From Erythrobacter longus (GTDB lineage: Bacteria; Pseudomonadota; Alphaproteobacteria; Sphingomonadales; Sphingomonadaceae): a DNA stretch of 64,000 nucleotides. The DNA is taken from positions 1 to 64,000 of the forward strand of contig NZ_JMIW01000006.1 in NCBI RefSeq assembly GCF_000715015.1, in the 5' to 3' direction. The notes beneath the pieces were generated by a model, which was given only the letters and a program-made list of their open reading frames with translations, did no database searches and had not been told where the DNA came from. A program made the translations under genes and the position numbers. This document shows, piece by piece, positions 27,141-35,293 of the stretch (within the stretch, counting starts at the first letter, position 1; each line of letters opens with the position of its first letter).

Positions 27141-29114
27141 GTGAACTTGTCCGCCGGCCCGACCGCGACGCAATTGCCAATCCCCAAGTTTGCCGTCGGC
27201 GTCACAGGGCACCGCGCCGCGCACGCGTCTTTTCCGAAAAATCCGTCTGACCTCAGCGATGTGATTCAGGGGATTTTCTCGCTGATTGAGGCAAGCTTGG
27301 CCAAATCAAACGCCGCAGACCATTCACCAAGGCTCCTCACGCTATTATCCGATGGCACCGACCATCTTGCAGCCGGATTAGCGCTGGACCGCGAATGGGA
27401 ACTGGTTGTCCCGCTCCCCTTTGGTCGCAGGCTAAACACTGCGATTAATTCCGGGGCCAGTGATCCAGGAACTGTCCGCTCGATCCTTGCCGGAAAAACC
27501 CCTGATGACCCAAGGACCAAGGCGAAGGTCGCTGCAATCGAAGCGCTGGCCAATCGAGGCGCAATCTTCGAATTGGCCGATAACGATGCAAGAGTGGAAG
27601 AGCTTTTGCTCAACGCAGTCGCCCTCAACGCCGATCAGACCGCGCACGATGAATTGGCTGCTGCCACGGCACTGCGAGCAGCGCTTGCAGGCCAAATCCT
27701 GATCGAGCAATCAGATGTGTTGGTCGCGGTCTGGGATGGCCAATCCACTGCCAATATCGGCGGGACAGGACACACCGCATTAATGGCCCTTGAGCAAGGC
27801 GCTCCGGTGCTTTGGATTGATCCGACCCAACCGAATGAATGGCAAATCCTCTCGTCGCCTGAGGAGCTGTCGGGGGGCCGAGTACCGCTTGATCAATCAG
27901 CCGTTCACACCCGTCTGGATCAGCTCGTTGCCGAAACCAGCACTCCGCTCGACGAAAAGACGAGCGCAATGCTGGCAGACCTCGAACTGAGGAAACAAAG
28001 CAGCCTCAAAAGCCACGCTTTCAGGCGCGTTCAGGTGCTGTTTGGCGAGCGCGGGATTGGCCGAAAGCTGGGCTCCATCCGGCAACGGTATGAGCAGCCC
28101 TCTGAAGTGTCGCAAGGAATGAGCGAGCCTGTTCTGAAAGCGCTTGCCTCGCTCACGCCCAAGGATGATCGACTGTCGCAGCGTATCACTTCGCAAATCA
28201 TTGAGCGGCACATTTGGCTTGATGGTATCGCGTCGGACTATTCGGACCGTCATCGCTCCGGCATGGTTCTGAATTTTCTGCTGGGTGCAGGCGCAATCAT
28301 TATGGGCGTGTCTTATCTGCCCGTGGTCGATCCCTCGTATAAGTGGATTTTTGCCAGCATCGAATTGGTTTTGCTGCTTGTTATCGTAGTCAACACCGCC
28401 ATTGGCAGGAGGCGAGAGCTGCACACTCGCTGGTTCGAAACCCGCCGAGCGGCAGAGTATTTGCGCCACACCCCGATCCTGGCCGCACTGGGAGTGGCTC
28501 GGTCAAAGGGCGAATGGCCGCAAACAATCGAAAACGCATGGCCTGAAAGATACGTTCAGCATGTCGCGCGCGCGGTGAGTTTACCTCAAGCGCGCGTTGA
28601 CGAGGCCTATCTTCGAACCGCCCTTAAAGCTCTTCGCACTCACCACATCGAAGAACAGCGCCAGTACCACAAATACAAAGCCGAATATCTTGAACGCGTG
28701 CACCATGGCCTCGATCATTTGTCCGAACGTCTGTTTGTCGGCGCGATTGTGATGGTGGCGACCTTTTTAGCGCTTACCGCTGCCGGGCATTTGGGCTGGA
28801 TCAGTGAGGCGTTTGTGGCAGGATCAGCCAAGTGGTTCACTGTCCTTGCCGTGGCGCTGCCGACCCTGGGCGGTGCGTTCGCTGGCATACGTTACTTTGG
28901 TGATTTTGAACGCTTTGCAGATATTTCAAAAGTGACTGCGGCAAAGCTTGATGCGATTGCTGAACGCATTGATCTTTCATTGAATGCGCCAGAGGGGGCA
29001 GTGACTTACGACAAGGTCGCCGATCTTGCCAAAGCCACCGACCAGATCGTGTTTGACGAGATCCAAAGCTGGCAATCGGTCTTCAGCAGCAAGATCATGA
29101 CCGTCCCTGCATAG
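27141..29114 (+). CDS. SLOG-domain sensor fused to SLATT-like membrane effector
   Basis: The 657-residue protein starts at GTG 27141; no better start is seen. The N-terminal 270 residues look like a SLOG Rossmann domain: FAVGVTGHRAAH at the start, a middle LLSDGTDHLAAG, and SDVLVAVWDGQ followed by GGTGHTAL and a glutamine-rich turn. SLOG domains bind nucleotides or NAD-like ligands. The C-terminal half has two pairs of membrane helices (about 375-425 and 525-580). The motifs ERHIWLDGIASDYSDRH and HTRWFETRRAAEYLR precede or follow the helices, as in SLATT proteins, which are predicted pore-forming effectors of nucleotide-dependent defence systems. The domain names are from recognised patterns, not a search. 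It is the last gene of the plus-strand cluster. Confidence 0.75.
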   Translation: MNLSAGPTATQLPIPKFAVGVTGHRAAHASFPKNPSDLSDVIQGIFSLIEASLAKSNAADHSPRLLTLLSDGTDHLAAGLALDREWELVVPLPFGRRLNTAINSGASDPGTVRSILAGKTPDDPRTKAKVAAIEALANRGAIFELADNDARVEELLLNAVALNADQTAHDELAAATALRAALAGQILIEQSDVLVAVWDGQSTANIGGTGHTALMALEQGAPVLWIDPTQPNEWQILSSPEELSGGRVPLDQSAVHTRLDQLVAETSTPLDEKTSAMLADLELRKQSSLKSHAFRRVQVLFGERGIGRKLGSIRQRYEQPSEVSQGMSEPVLKALASLTPKDDRLSQRITSQIIERHIWLDGIASDYSDRHRSGMVLNFLLGAGAIIMGVSYLPVVDPSYKWIFASIELVLLLVIVVNTAIGRRRELHTRWFETRRAAEYLRHTPILAALGVARSKGEWPQTIENAWPERYVQHVARAVSLPQARVDEAYLRTALKALRTHHIEEQRQYHKYKAEYLERVHHGLDHLSERLFVGAIVMVATFLALTAAGHLGWISEAFVAGSAKWFTVLAVALPTLGGAFAGIRYFGDFERFADISKVTAAKLDAIAERIDLSLNAPEGAVTYDKVADLAKATDQIVFDEIQSWQSVFSSKIMTVPA

Positions 29115-29222
29115 TGCGCGCCAGCCAGGAAAGCGGCGCATCTGATGCTGCCAGTCTAATCGCATCCCGTCTGTAGTGGGCGTAGCCAGCCCTTATCCAC
29201 CTTCATTTCAGGCGATGAGATA

Positions 29223-29981
29223 TTACTCGGGCTTTGGTGGTTCTGGTGATGCAAATTGGAAGTCTGGCAGAGACTGAAAGGCGCCTCGCAGTGCCTCGCC
29301 CCAGCCGTTGGTAATCTGCTGGAAATAGGGGTCTGTGCGATGAATTCGTTGCTGCGCTGTAACGACGAAGCTGTCAGCCTCATAGACTTGTACATCGAGC
29401 GGCAAGTCGACCGCAAGGTTCGCTCTGATGGTTGAATCGAATGAGACAAGCATCAATTTGACGGCATCTTCAAACGACATTTCAGGATCGTAGGCCCGCA
29501 CAAGGATTGGGCGGCCATATTTGGTTTCGCCGCTCTGGAAGAAGGGGGCATCATCGCTGGCTTCGATAAAGTTTCCTTCTGGATAAATCAGGAAAAGCCG
29601 CGGTTCGCTGCCTTTGATCTGACCACCCAAAATCAACGTTGCACCAAATGGCGATGCAGCTTCTTGGCCATCGGGCGCATAAGTTTTCACAACCTCGCGC
29701 AGTGTATCTCCCACAATCGAGGCAATCTGAAACATCGAGGGTGCCTCGAGTATCGACGGGCTGCGATCTTCTGGTGCTTTGCTGCGTTCATCAAGCAGGC
29801 TGACCACCGCCTGAGTAGTCGCCAGATTTCCGGCCGTGAGCAGCGTCACGACGCGCTCGCCCGGTTTTTGCCAGGTCTTCAATTTGCACACCTGAGAAAT
29901 GTCATCGACGCCCGCGTTCGTGCGGGTGTCAGACATGAAGACGAGGCCCTTTTTGAGCCGAAGTCCAATACAATATGTCAT
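29223..29981 (-). CDS. Anbu (proteasome-related) peptidase
   Basis: The 252-residue protein starts at ATG 29981; the frame runs upstream into the transglutaminase gene, but MTYCIGLRL is the family N-terminus. After Met removal the nucleophile is Thr1, with Asp17 (FMSDTRTNAG) and a lysine at 32-34 (CKLK), the proteasome-type active site. Anbu is the HslV-like bacterial proteasome homologue; it assembles as an open helical ring and no ATPase partner is known. It is the last gene of a four-gene cluster that is conserved with ATP-grasp, alpha-E and transglutaminase-like proteins. The biological substrate is unknown. Confidence 0.93.
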   Translation of the reverse strand: MTYCIGLRLKKGLVFMSDTRTNAGVDDISQVCKLKTWQKPGERVVTLLTAGNLATTQAVVSLLDERSKAPEDRSPSILEAPSMFQIASIVGDTLREVVKTYAPDGQEAASPFGATLILGGQIKGSEPRLFLIYPEGNFIEASDDAPFFQSGETKYGRPILVRAYDPEMSFEDAVKLMLVSFDSTIRANLAVDLPLDVQVYEADSFVVTAQQRIHRTDPYFQQITNGWGEALRGAFQSLPDFQFASPEPPKPE

Positions 29982-30024
29982 TTTGAAATACCTTGCGGCT
30001 GCGAATTGCCCGCGTTCATCCGAG

Positions 30025-30825
30025 TTACTGCTGCACCTGTAATTGCACAACCATATTCTCGATTGTGTCACCATATCGCATACCGGAAATCGGCGAAGCA
30101 TCGCGATAATCGAGCCCGGTCGCGACGCAGACATATCGTTCGTCGGGCGAATACCCGTTCGAAACGTCGAACCCGACCCAGCCGATGCCGTCAAAATGCG
30201 CCTCAGCCCATGCGTGGGTGGCGTCCTGATCAACCCGGTCATTCATCATCAGATAACCCGAGGCATAGCGTGCCGGAAAGCCGAGCGAACGCATCGCTGA
30301 GAGGAAAATGTGGGCGTGATCCTGGCACACGCCAGCGCCAATATTGAGTGCCCCTTCAGCGCTGGTTTCTGCGTTGGTCTGGCTGATTTGATAGGGAACA
30401 CGTTCGACGATCAAAGCCGATAAAGCATGGGCCATGGCAATGTCGTTGGTGTGGCCACCCCCCAACTTTTCAAGCAGCGCCGCGATGTGCGGGCCGCTTT
30501 GGGTGAGCGGGGTTTCCCGGGTGAAATTCCAGAGCGCCATATGGCCTCTATGCTGGCCGACAACGCCGCTGCTTGCGGTCACGTCAACCTCGCCGCGACA
30601 ATGAATGGTGATGCGTTGGCTACCCGGTTCAATGCTGATCAGTTCGACATGATTGTTGAACTGGTCAGTGAAGGAGAGCTCTTTCTTGCCGCCCTTGACA
30701 GTCAGGTCCCAAACACGGGTTTGCTGACCCTCGCGCGATTTAGGGGTCAGCCGAACCTGCAACAGGCCATAATCGACCGGCGCGTCATAGTGGTATTGTG
30801 TGGTATGATTGATGATCAGTTGCAT
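30025..30825 (-). CDS. Transglutaminase-like cysteine peptidase of the Anbu cluster
   Basis: The 266-residue protein has the bacterial transglutaminase N-terminal beta domain (MQLIINHTTQYHYDAPV, LLQVRLTPKS). A papain-like core carries GAGVCQDHAHIF with the nucleophilic Cys at about residue 167, DATHAWAEAHF with the His, and GFDVSNG with the Asp. These proteins may act as peptidases or amide-bond hydrolases that oppose the ATP-grasp ligase encoded in the same cluster. The start ATG 30825 comes three bases after the alpha-E gene, and 43 bases separate its stop from Anbu. Confidence 0.92.
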   Translation of the reverse strand: MQLIINHTTQYHYDAPVDYGLLQVRLTPKSREGQQTRVWDLTVKGGKKELSFTDQFNNHVELISIEPGSQRITIHCRGEVDVTASSGVVGQHRGHMALWNFTRETPLTQSGPHIAALLEKLGGGHTNDIAMAHALSALIVERVPYQISQTNAETSAEGALNIGAGVCQDHAHIFLSAMRSLGFPARYASGYLMMNDRVDQDATHAWAEAHFDGIGWVGFDVSNGYSPDERYVCVATGLDYRDASPISGMRYGDTIENMVVQLQVQQ

Positions 30826-30828
30826 GGG

Positions 30829-31770
30829 TTATTCCAGAAACCGGTAATCATGTTCAATCTGCGCAGCGAGCCGGCTGTTCTGCGCAGTGAATTCCTGAAT
30901 GAATTCATGCAGGCCCTGATCGAATATCTGGTCAATTGAGGCTTTGCGCAGACGTTGTGTCGACGCTTTTGCCGCCTCATGCGAAGCCAAGCTCACTCCA
31001 TAATCCTGTTCAAGATAGCCGAGATTGTCGGAAATCTTCTGGCTGCAGAAGATCAAAGACCGCGGCATCTTGCTGTATAAGATCAAGAACTCGGCGATGT
31101 TTGATGGGCTGATTTCAGCGCCATTGAGCCAGCGATATGCGCGCTGGGCCGACACGGTCCGCAAGATCGTTTCCCACTGCATGACGTCAATCGCCGAGCC
31201 GACTTGCGCAATCGACGGCAGGAGCAAGTAATACTTCACATCGAGAATACGCGCCGTGTTGTCAGCGCGCTCAATAAATGTGCCAAGGCGGATGAAATTG
31301 AAAACATCATTGCGCAGCATCGTTCCGGCAGTGGCACCGCGGACCTGCGCGCTCATCCTGCGGATACTCGCAAGCACGTCTGGCAAATCCTGCTCGGCCA
31401 CTGGAGCGGCCAGAATCTGTTTCAAGGTCATCCAACTTTCATTGGTCGCCTCCCAAACCTCCCGGGTGAGCGCGGTTCGCACCAACCGGGCATTGTCCCG
31501 TGCCTGTTTCATGGTCGAGATTACGCTCGATGGATTGGTCGGATCGCGCAACATGAAATCGACCACCTCGGCAGAGCTATAGTCGTCATGGCGGTCATCA
31601 TAATCCGCCAGTGAGCCTGCCGTTGTGAGGATCGACTTCCACTCGGATTTGGCTGTTGCTGAACGCGTCAGGGCGATCCGAAAGCCTGCGTCAATAAGCC
31701 GGGCATTGTTCTCGCAGCGCTCAAGATAACGGAACATCCAGAACAGACCGCCTGCTGTTTTTCCTAGCAT
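30829..31770 (-). CDS. Alpha-E domain protein of the Anbu/ATP-grasp cluster
   Basis: The 313-residue, nearly all-helical protein opens with MLGKTAGGLFWMFRYLERCEN, the hallmark of alpha-E proteins (formerly DUF403), and keeps FIRLGTFIERADNTARILD in the middle. Alpha-E domains always travel with circularly permuted ATP-grasp proteins, sometimes as fusions. They are predicted to help in making a modified peptide, though no product is known. Three bases separate it from both neighbours, so it is co-translated with the ATP-grasp and transglutaminase genes. Confidence 0.93.
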   Translation of the reverse strand: MLGKTAGGLFWMFRYLERCENNARLIDAGFRIALTRSATAKSEWKSILTTAGSLADYDDRHDDYSSAEVVDFMLRDPTNPSSVISTMKQARDNARLVRTALTREVWEATNESWMTLKQILAAPVAEQDLPDVLASIRRMSAQVRGATAGTMLRNDVFNFIRLGTFIERADNTARILDVKYYLLLPSIAQVGSAIDVMQWETILRTVSAQRAYRWLNGAEISPSNIAEFLILYSKMPRSLIFCSQKISDNLGYLEQDYGVSLASHEAAKASTQRLRKASIDQIFDQGLHEFIQEFTAQNSRLAAQIEHDYRFLE

Positions 31771-31773
31771 CGT

Positions 31774-33186
31774 CTACTCCTCCAGCACCCAGGTGTCTTT
31801 GGTGCCGCCTCCCTGACTGGAGTTCACTACCAGTGATCCTTCGGTCATCGCGACCCGCGTAAGGCCACCGGGCGTGATGTCGATCCTTTCTGGCGACACC
31901 AGTACAAAAGGCCGCAGATCGACGTGCCGCGGAGCCAAGCCCTTCTCGGTAAAGATCGGCACAGTCGAGAGCGCCAAGGTTGGTTGCGCAATATAGTTTG
32001 CAGCGTTTTCGAGCAGTTTTGCGCGAAAATCCTCGATCTCTTGCTTGCTCGCAGCAGGACCAACCAGCATTCCGTAGCCGCCTGAGCCATGCACCTCTTT
32101 CACAACCAGCTCTGCCAGATTGTCGAGGACATATTGCAACTGATCCGGTTCGCTGCATCGCCATGTCTGCACATTGTTCAATATTGGCTTTTCGCCCGTA
32201 TAAAATTCCACAATGTCAGGCATATAGCTGTAGATCGCTTTGTCATCTGCGATCCCTGTCCCCGGGGCATTGGCAATGGTTATGCCGCCTGATCGGTACA
32301 CATCCATGATCCCGGGCACGCCCAGCATGGAGTCCGGATTAAAGTTCAAGGGGTCGAGATATTCGTCATCAACGCGCCGATAAATGACATCAATGGGCGT
32401 GTATCCTTGCGTGGTGCGCATGGCGATGCGGCCATCGACGACCCGCAAGTCATGCCCCTCAACCAGCTCTGCACCCATCTGGTCAGCCAGATAGCTGTGC
32501 TCAAAATAGGCGGAGTTGTGAATGCCCGGCGTCAGCACCGCAACGACCGGTTTTCCAGCACAGGCGGCCGGCGCTGATGCGGCGAGCGACCGGCGCAGAT
32601 TTGTCGGGTAATCACTGACCTGCTGAACCGCGATACGCGAAAACAGCTCGGGGAACATTTGCAGCATCGTCTCACGATTTTCCAGCATGTAAGAAACGCC
32701 AGAAGGGGTGCGGGCATTATCTTCCAGAACGAAAAATTCGTCCGGCCCGGTGCGCACAATATCTGTGCCAACTATATGCGTGTAGACACCGCCCGGCGGA
32801 TTGACGCCCACCATCTGCGGCAAGAATGCCTCGTTATTCGCAATCAGCTCAAACGGGACGCGGCCAGCCCGCAATATCTCCTGACGATGGTAGATATCGT
32901 GAAGAAACGCATTGATGGCGCGCACGCGCTGTTCAATCCCACGTGATAATCTGCGCCATTCCGACGCAGAGATGATCCGCGGTATCACATCAAAGGGAAT
33001 GAGCCGCTCATCAGCATCCTCTTCGCCATAGACGTTGAAGGTAATGCCAGTCGTGCGGAAGAAAGCTTCTGCCTGCGCGGATTTTTTCAGAATGCGTTTG
33101 GGTTCTTCATTGTCAAGCCATTCCCCATATGCAGCGAACGGCTCTCGAAATGAAGCGCCTTGCGCGCCATTAGAATCGCCAAGCAT
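31774..33186 (-). CDS. Circularly permuted ATP-grasp ligase of the Anbu cluster
   Basis: This belongs to the circularly permuted type 2 ATP-grasp family (formerly DUF404/DUF407). Recognisable blocks are IPFDVIPRIISASEW, FHDIYHRQEIL-like AFLHDIYHRQEILRAG, FVLEDNARTPSGVSY, DVIYRRVDDEYLDPL, IANAPGTGIADDKAIY and VVKEVHGSGGYGM. It should join an amino group to a carboxylate at the expense of ATP. The start is uncertain: ATG 33186 gives 470 residues, but the frame runs up to GTG 33267, and family members usually begin a few residues before an F-D-E motif that here lies just upstream of this ATG. It is the first gene of the cluster. Confidence 0.92.
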   Translation of the reverse strand: MLGDSNGAQGASFREPFAAYGEWLDNEEPKRILKKSAQAEAFFRTTGITFNVYGEEDADERLIPFDVIPRIISASEWRRLSRGIEQRVRAINAFLHDIYHRQEILRAGRVPFELIANNEAFLPQMVGVNPPGGVYTHIVGTDIVRTGPDEFFVLEDNARTPSGVSYMLENRETMLQMFPELFSRIAVQQVSDYPTNLRRSLAASAPAACAGKPVVAVLTPGIHNSAYFEHSYLADQMGAELVEGHDLRVVDGRIAMRTTQGYTPIDVIYRRVDDEYLDPLNFNPDSMLGVPGIMDVYRSGGITIANAPGTGIADDKAIYSYMPDIVEFYTGEKPILNNVQTWRCSEPDQLQYVLDNLAELVVKEVHGSGGYGMLVGPAASKQEIEDFRAKLLENAANYIAQPTLALSTVPIFTEKGLAPRHVDLRPFVLVSPERIDITPGGLTRVAMTEGSLVVNSSQGGGTKDTWVLEE

Positions 33187-33626
33187 CTCGTCGAAGAAAT
33201 CGATCGCAAACCCCCTTAGGATGTAAATCAGATCGAAGGTAAATCCCGCGATCCACGGAATGGCCACAAGCAGCCGATGATATGCTGCTTATTGTCCTCC
33301 TCCCTGCCATCAAAGCTAGCCGAAGCCAGACAAGTTGTGAAGGGTGATACCCAACTGTCGACTTAGAGTTGGACGTCACATCGAGCGCCATATATTTATG
33401 GGCCGCCCCTTTAATGCTTACTGAAGCCAGCGATGTCAAAGGTCCTGATAATCAGTGAGTTCTTCGTTTGGGGGAAGCTATCGTCATTGGCGCTTGCGCG
33501 CCGGACGGCTTGCTCGGACCTGTTGAGCCGGGCACCGCAAGGTCCACGCCGGAACCGAGTAGGCCGCGCAATCCTAGGTTTTCAGGGGTTTTCGCGAAAA
33601 TCAGCGAACGGCTGGAAAAGGGTGAT
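33187..33626. other. Non-coding stretch upstream of the ATP-grasp operon and downstream of tRNA-Ser
   Basis: About 440 bp without a convincing gene. It must carry the promoter of the ATP-grasp/Anbu operon (reading left). Several frames are open across it, but they read into the antisense of the tRNA and have no family resemblance. No repeats or clear hairpins beyond short GC stems were seen. Confidence 0.5.
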
Positions 33627-33716
33627 TGGCGGAGAGACAGGGATTCGAACCCTGGGTACTCGTGAGAGCACAACGGTTTTCGAGACCGCCCCGTTCGACC
33701 ACTCCGGCATCTCTCC
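33627..33716 (-). tRNA. tRNA-Ser (anticodon CGA)
   Basis: The 90-base gene has a complete cloverleaf. The acceptor GGAGAG at 33716-33711 pairs with CTCTCC at 33636-33631, the discriminator is G, and CCA is encoded at 33629-33627. The anticodon loop reads CTCGAAA, so the anticodon is CGA and the codon UCG. The T arm is GGTTCGAATCC, and the long variable arm is typical of class II serine tRNAs. It stands alone between the Anbu cluster and hspQ; no integrase or attachment-site copy was found beside it. Confidence 0.97.
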
Positions 33717-33885
33717 GCATGTCCTTGGCGTTTCGCAGAGGTCTAAATTGCACAAGGAGGGCGCCCGTTAGACCACGTATGCGCAAATGCCAAGCCCCTT
33801 GGCAGCGTTAGGTTGCAACAAAAACGGGCATATCTGGGACGCTGGCCCGCAAATCGCTTGTTTTGCCCGGGTAAGGGTCCATATT

Positions 33886-34275
33886 ATGGCTGTTATGGAA
33901 CGCTCTCATTTCTTCTCCAGTCAAGCAGGACGCAGCATCAATGCGCCGCGCCTGACCAAAAGCCGCTTTGGCATTGGCGAAGTGGTTCGGCACAGGCTGC
34001 TCGATTTCCGGGGTGTCGTCTTCGACATCGACCCGGTCTTTGCCAACAGCGAAGAATGGTACGAGGCCATCCCTGAAGACATGCGCCCGCCGCGCGAACA
34101 GCCGTTCTATCACCTGCTCGCAGAGAATGAAGAATCAAGCTACGTCGCTTATGTCAGCCAAGGCAATCTGATTGACGACAGCATCGGTGGGCCGGTTGAT
34201 CACCCAACCGTGCCGCAACTGTTTGAGCAATTCCAGAACGGCCGCTATCGTATGCGCCGCTCGCTCACCCACTAA
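33886..34275 (+). CDS. hspQ: Heat-shock protein HspQ (YccV-like)
   Basis: From ATG 33886 the protein has 129 residues, preceded by AAGGG at proper distance; the open frame from 33787 is longer but has no better start. SRFGIGEVVRHRLLDFRGVVFDIDP and EQPFYHLLAENEESSYVAYVSQ, together with HPTVPQLFEQF, are the signature of the HspQ/hemimethylated-DNA-binding YccV domain. HspQ influences Lon-dependent proteolysis and DnaA turnover in enterobacteria. The approximately 20-residue N-terminal extension (MERSHFFSSQAGRSINAPR) is typical of alphaproteobacterial forms. A 15-bp triple repeat follows the stop. Confidence 0.92.
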   Translation: MAVMERSHFFSSQAGRSINAPRLTKSRFGIGEVVRHRLLDFRGVVFDIDPVFANSEEWYEAIPEDMRPPREQPFYHLLAENEESSYVAYVSQGNLIDDSIGGPVDHPTVPQLFEQFQNGRYRMRRSLTH

Positions 34276-34295
34276 TCTTCAGCGAGCGCGCACCT

Positions 34296-34340
34296 TGCCT
34301 AGTTCTTAAGGGCCTAGCTCTTAAGGGCCTAGCTCTTGAG
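34296..34340. repeat. Three tandem 15-bp repeats
   Basis: The unit GGCCTAGCTCTTAAG occurs at 34311-34325, with near copies at 34296-34310 and 34326-34340. The third copy overlaps the stop codon and last codons of the ABC-2 permease gene, whose TAG lies in the repeat. Each copy contains a potential TAG/CTA in the minus-strand frame. Confidence 0.8.
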
Positions 34341-35216
34341 GCGCCAGCCAGAACGCAGCACCCAATACACCGCCAAAGCAAAGACTGCGTTTAGCAACGC
34401 AAGCCCGATTGCAGCGAGCATAACCGCATCGCTCGAACCGATGTCACTTTGCCCCAAAAAGCCATAGCGGAAGCCTGAAATCACGTAGAAAAACGGGTTT
34501 GCAAGGCTCACCGCCTGGAAGGCAGGCGCAAGGTTGTCGATTACATAAAAGGTGCCCGAGAGCAGCGATAGCGGGGCAACAATGAAATTGCTGATCGCGG
34601 CATTGTGGTCGAATTTTTCAGCCCAGATCGACGTCGCCAAGCCAATGAGCCCAAGCATCACGCTTCCCATCAGACCGAACCAGATCACCGCCCAGATGTG
34701 GGCAACCCCAAGTGAAACCCCCGGCCACAGCAGCATGGCGAGCGCAACCGCCCCGCCAACCATGATCGCACGCGTTACAGCAGCGCCGACGATTGCCGCC
34801 ATAAGCTCACCCGGTGATAGCGGGGGCATCAGGTAATCGATGATCGTCCCTTGGATCTTTCCACCGAGCAGCGAAAAGGAGGAATTGGCAAAGGCATTTT
34901 GCATCATTCCCATCACAATGAGGCCTGGCGCCACAAAGCTTGCAAAGTCCACACCCAGTACTTCGCGCCCACCGCGGCCCAATGCGACCGTGAAAATCAC
35001 CAGAAACAGCAGAGTTGTGACCGCAGGAGCCCAAATCGTCTGCGTCTGGACCTTGAGAAACCGGCGGACCTCCTTCATATAGAGGGCCAAGAGCCCGACG
35101 CGATTGATTCCGGTTATCATCGGGACACCGCGAGGGGGAAACCGGGTGCTCCCGGCTGCATTGCTGTCTTGGGAAGGTGTGGCACCTGTCGGTGTGGCTG
35201 AAAGATTTCTTTCCAT
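34329..35216 (-). CDS. ABC-2 type transporter permease
   Basis: From ATG 35216 the protein has 295 residues; the annotated family start would be close to MITGINRVGL, so ATG 35120 is an alternative that removes a 32-residue polar leader. Six membrane segments are visible. VQTQTIWAPAVTTLLFLVIF at the first helix and SLLSGTFYVIDNLAPAFQAV near the last are typical of NodJ/YadH-like export permeases. The usual partner ATPase gene is not next to it in this window, so its ATP-binding subunit must be encoded elsewhere. The substrate is unknown. It is divergent from gcrA. Confidence 0.88.
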   Translation of the reverse strand: MERNLSATPTGATPSQDSNAAGSTRFPPRGVPMITGINRVGLLALYMKEVRRFLKVQTQTIWAPAVTTLLFLVIFTVALGRGGREVLGVDFASFVAPGLIVMGMMQNAFANSSFSLLGGKIQGTIIDYLMPPLSPGELMAAIVGAAVTRAIMVGGAVALAMLLWPGVSLGVAHIWAVIWFGLMGSVMLGLIGLATSIWAEKFDHNAAISNFIVAPLSLLSGTFYVIDNLAPAFQAVSLANPFFYVISGFRYGFLGQSDIGSSDAVMLAAIGLALLNAVFALAVYWVLRSGWRLKS

Positions 35217-35293
35217 AGCGCATGCGCCTAAGGCCTCTGGCACAATGTGACAAGCTGCCTATCTAAAGGTGGCAGATAACGAACGGACGATTT

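Noticed and set aside
33627..33716. tRNA-Ser as an integration site for a genomic island
   Set aside because: No integrase gene and no direct repeat of the tRNA 3' end was found on either side in the window.
33433..33771. 112-codon plus-strand frame with GGETGIRTLGTRESTTVFET
   Set aside because: The peptide is the antisense translation of the tRNA-Ser gene, a well-known annotation artefact; the rest has no family resemblance.
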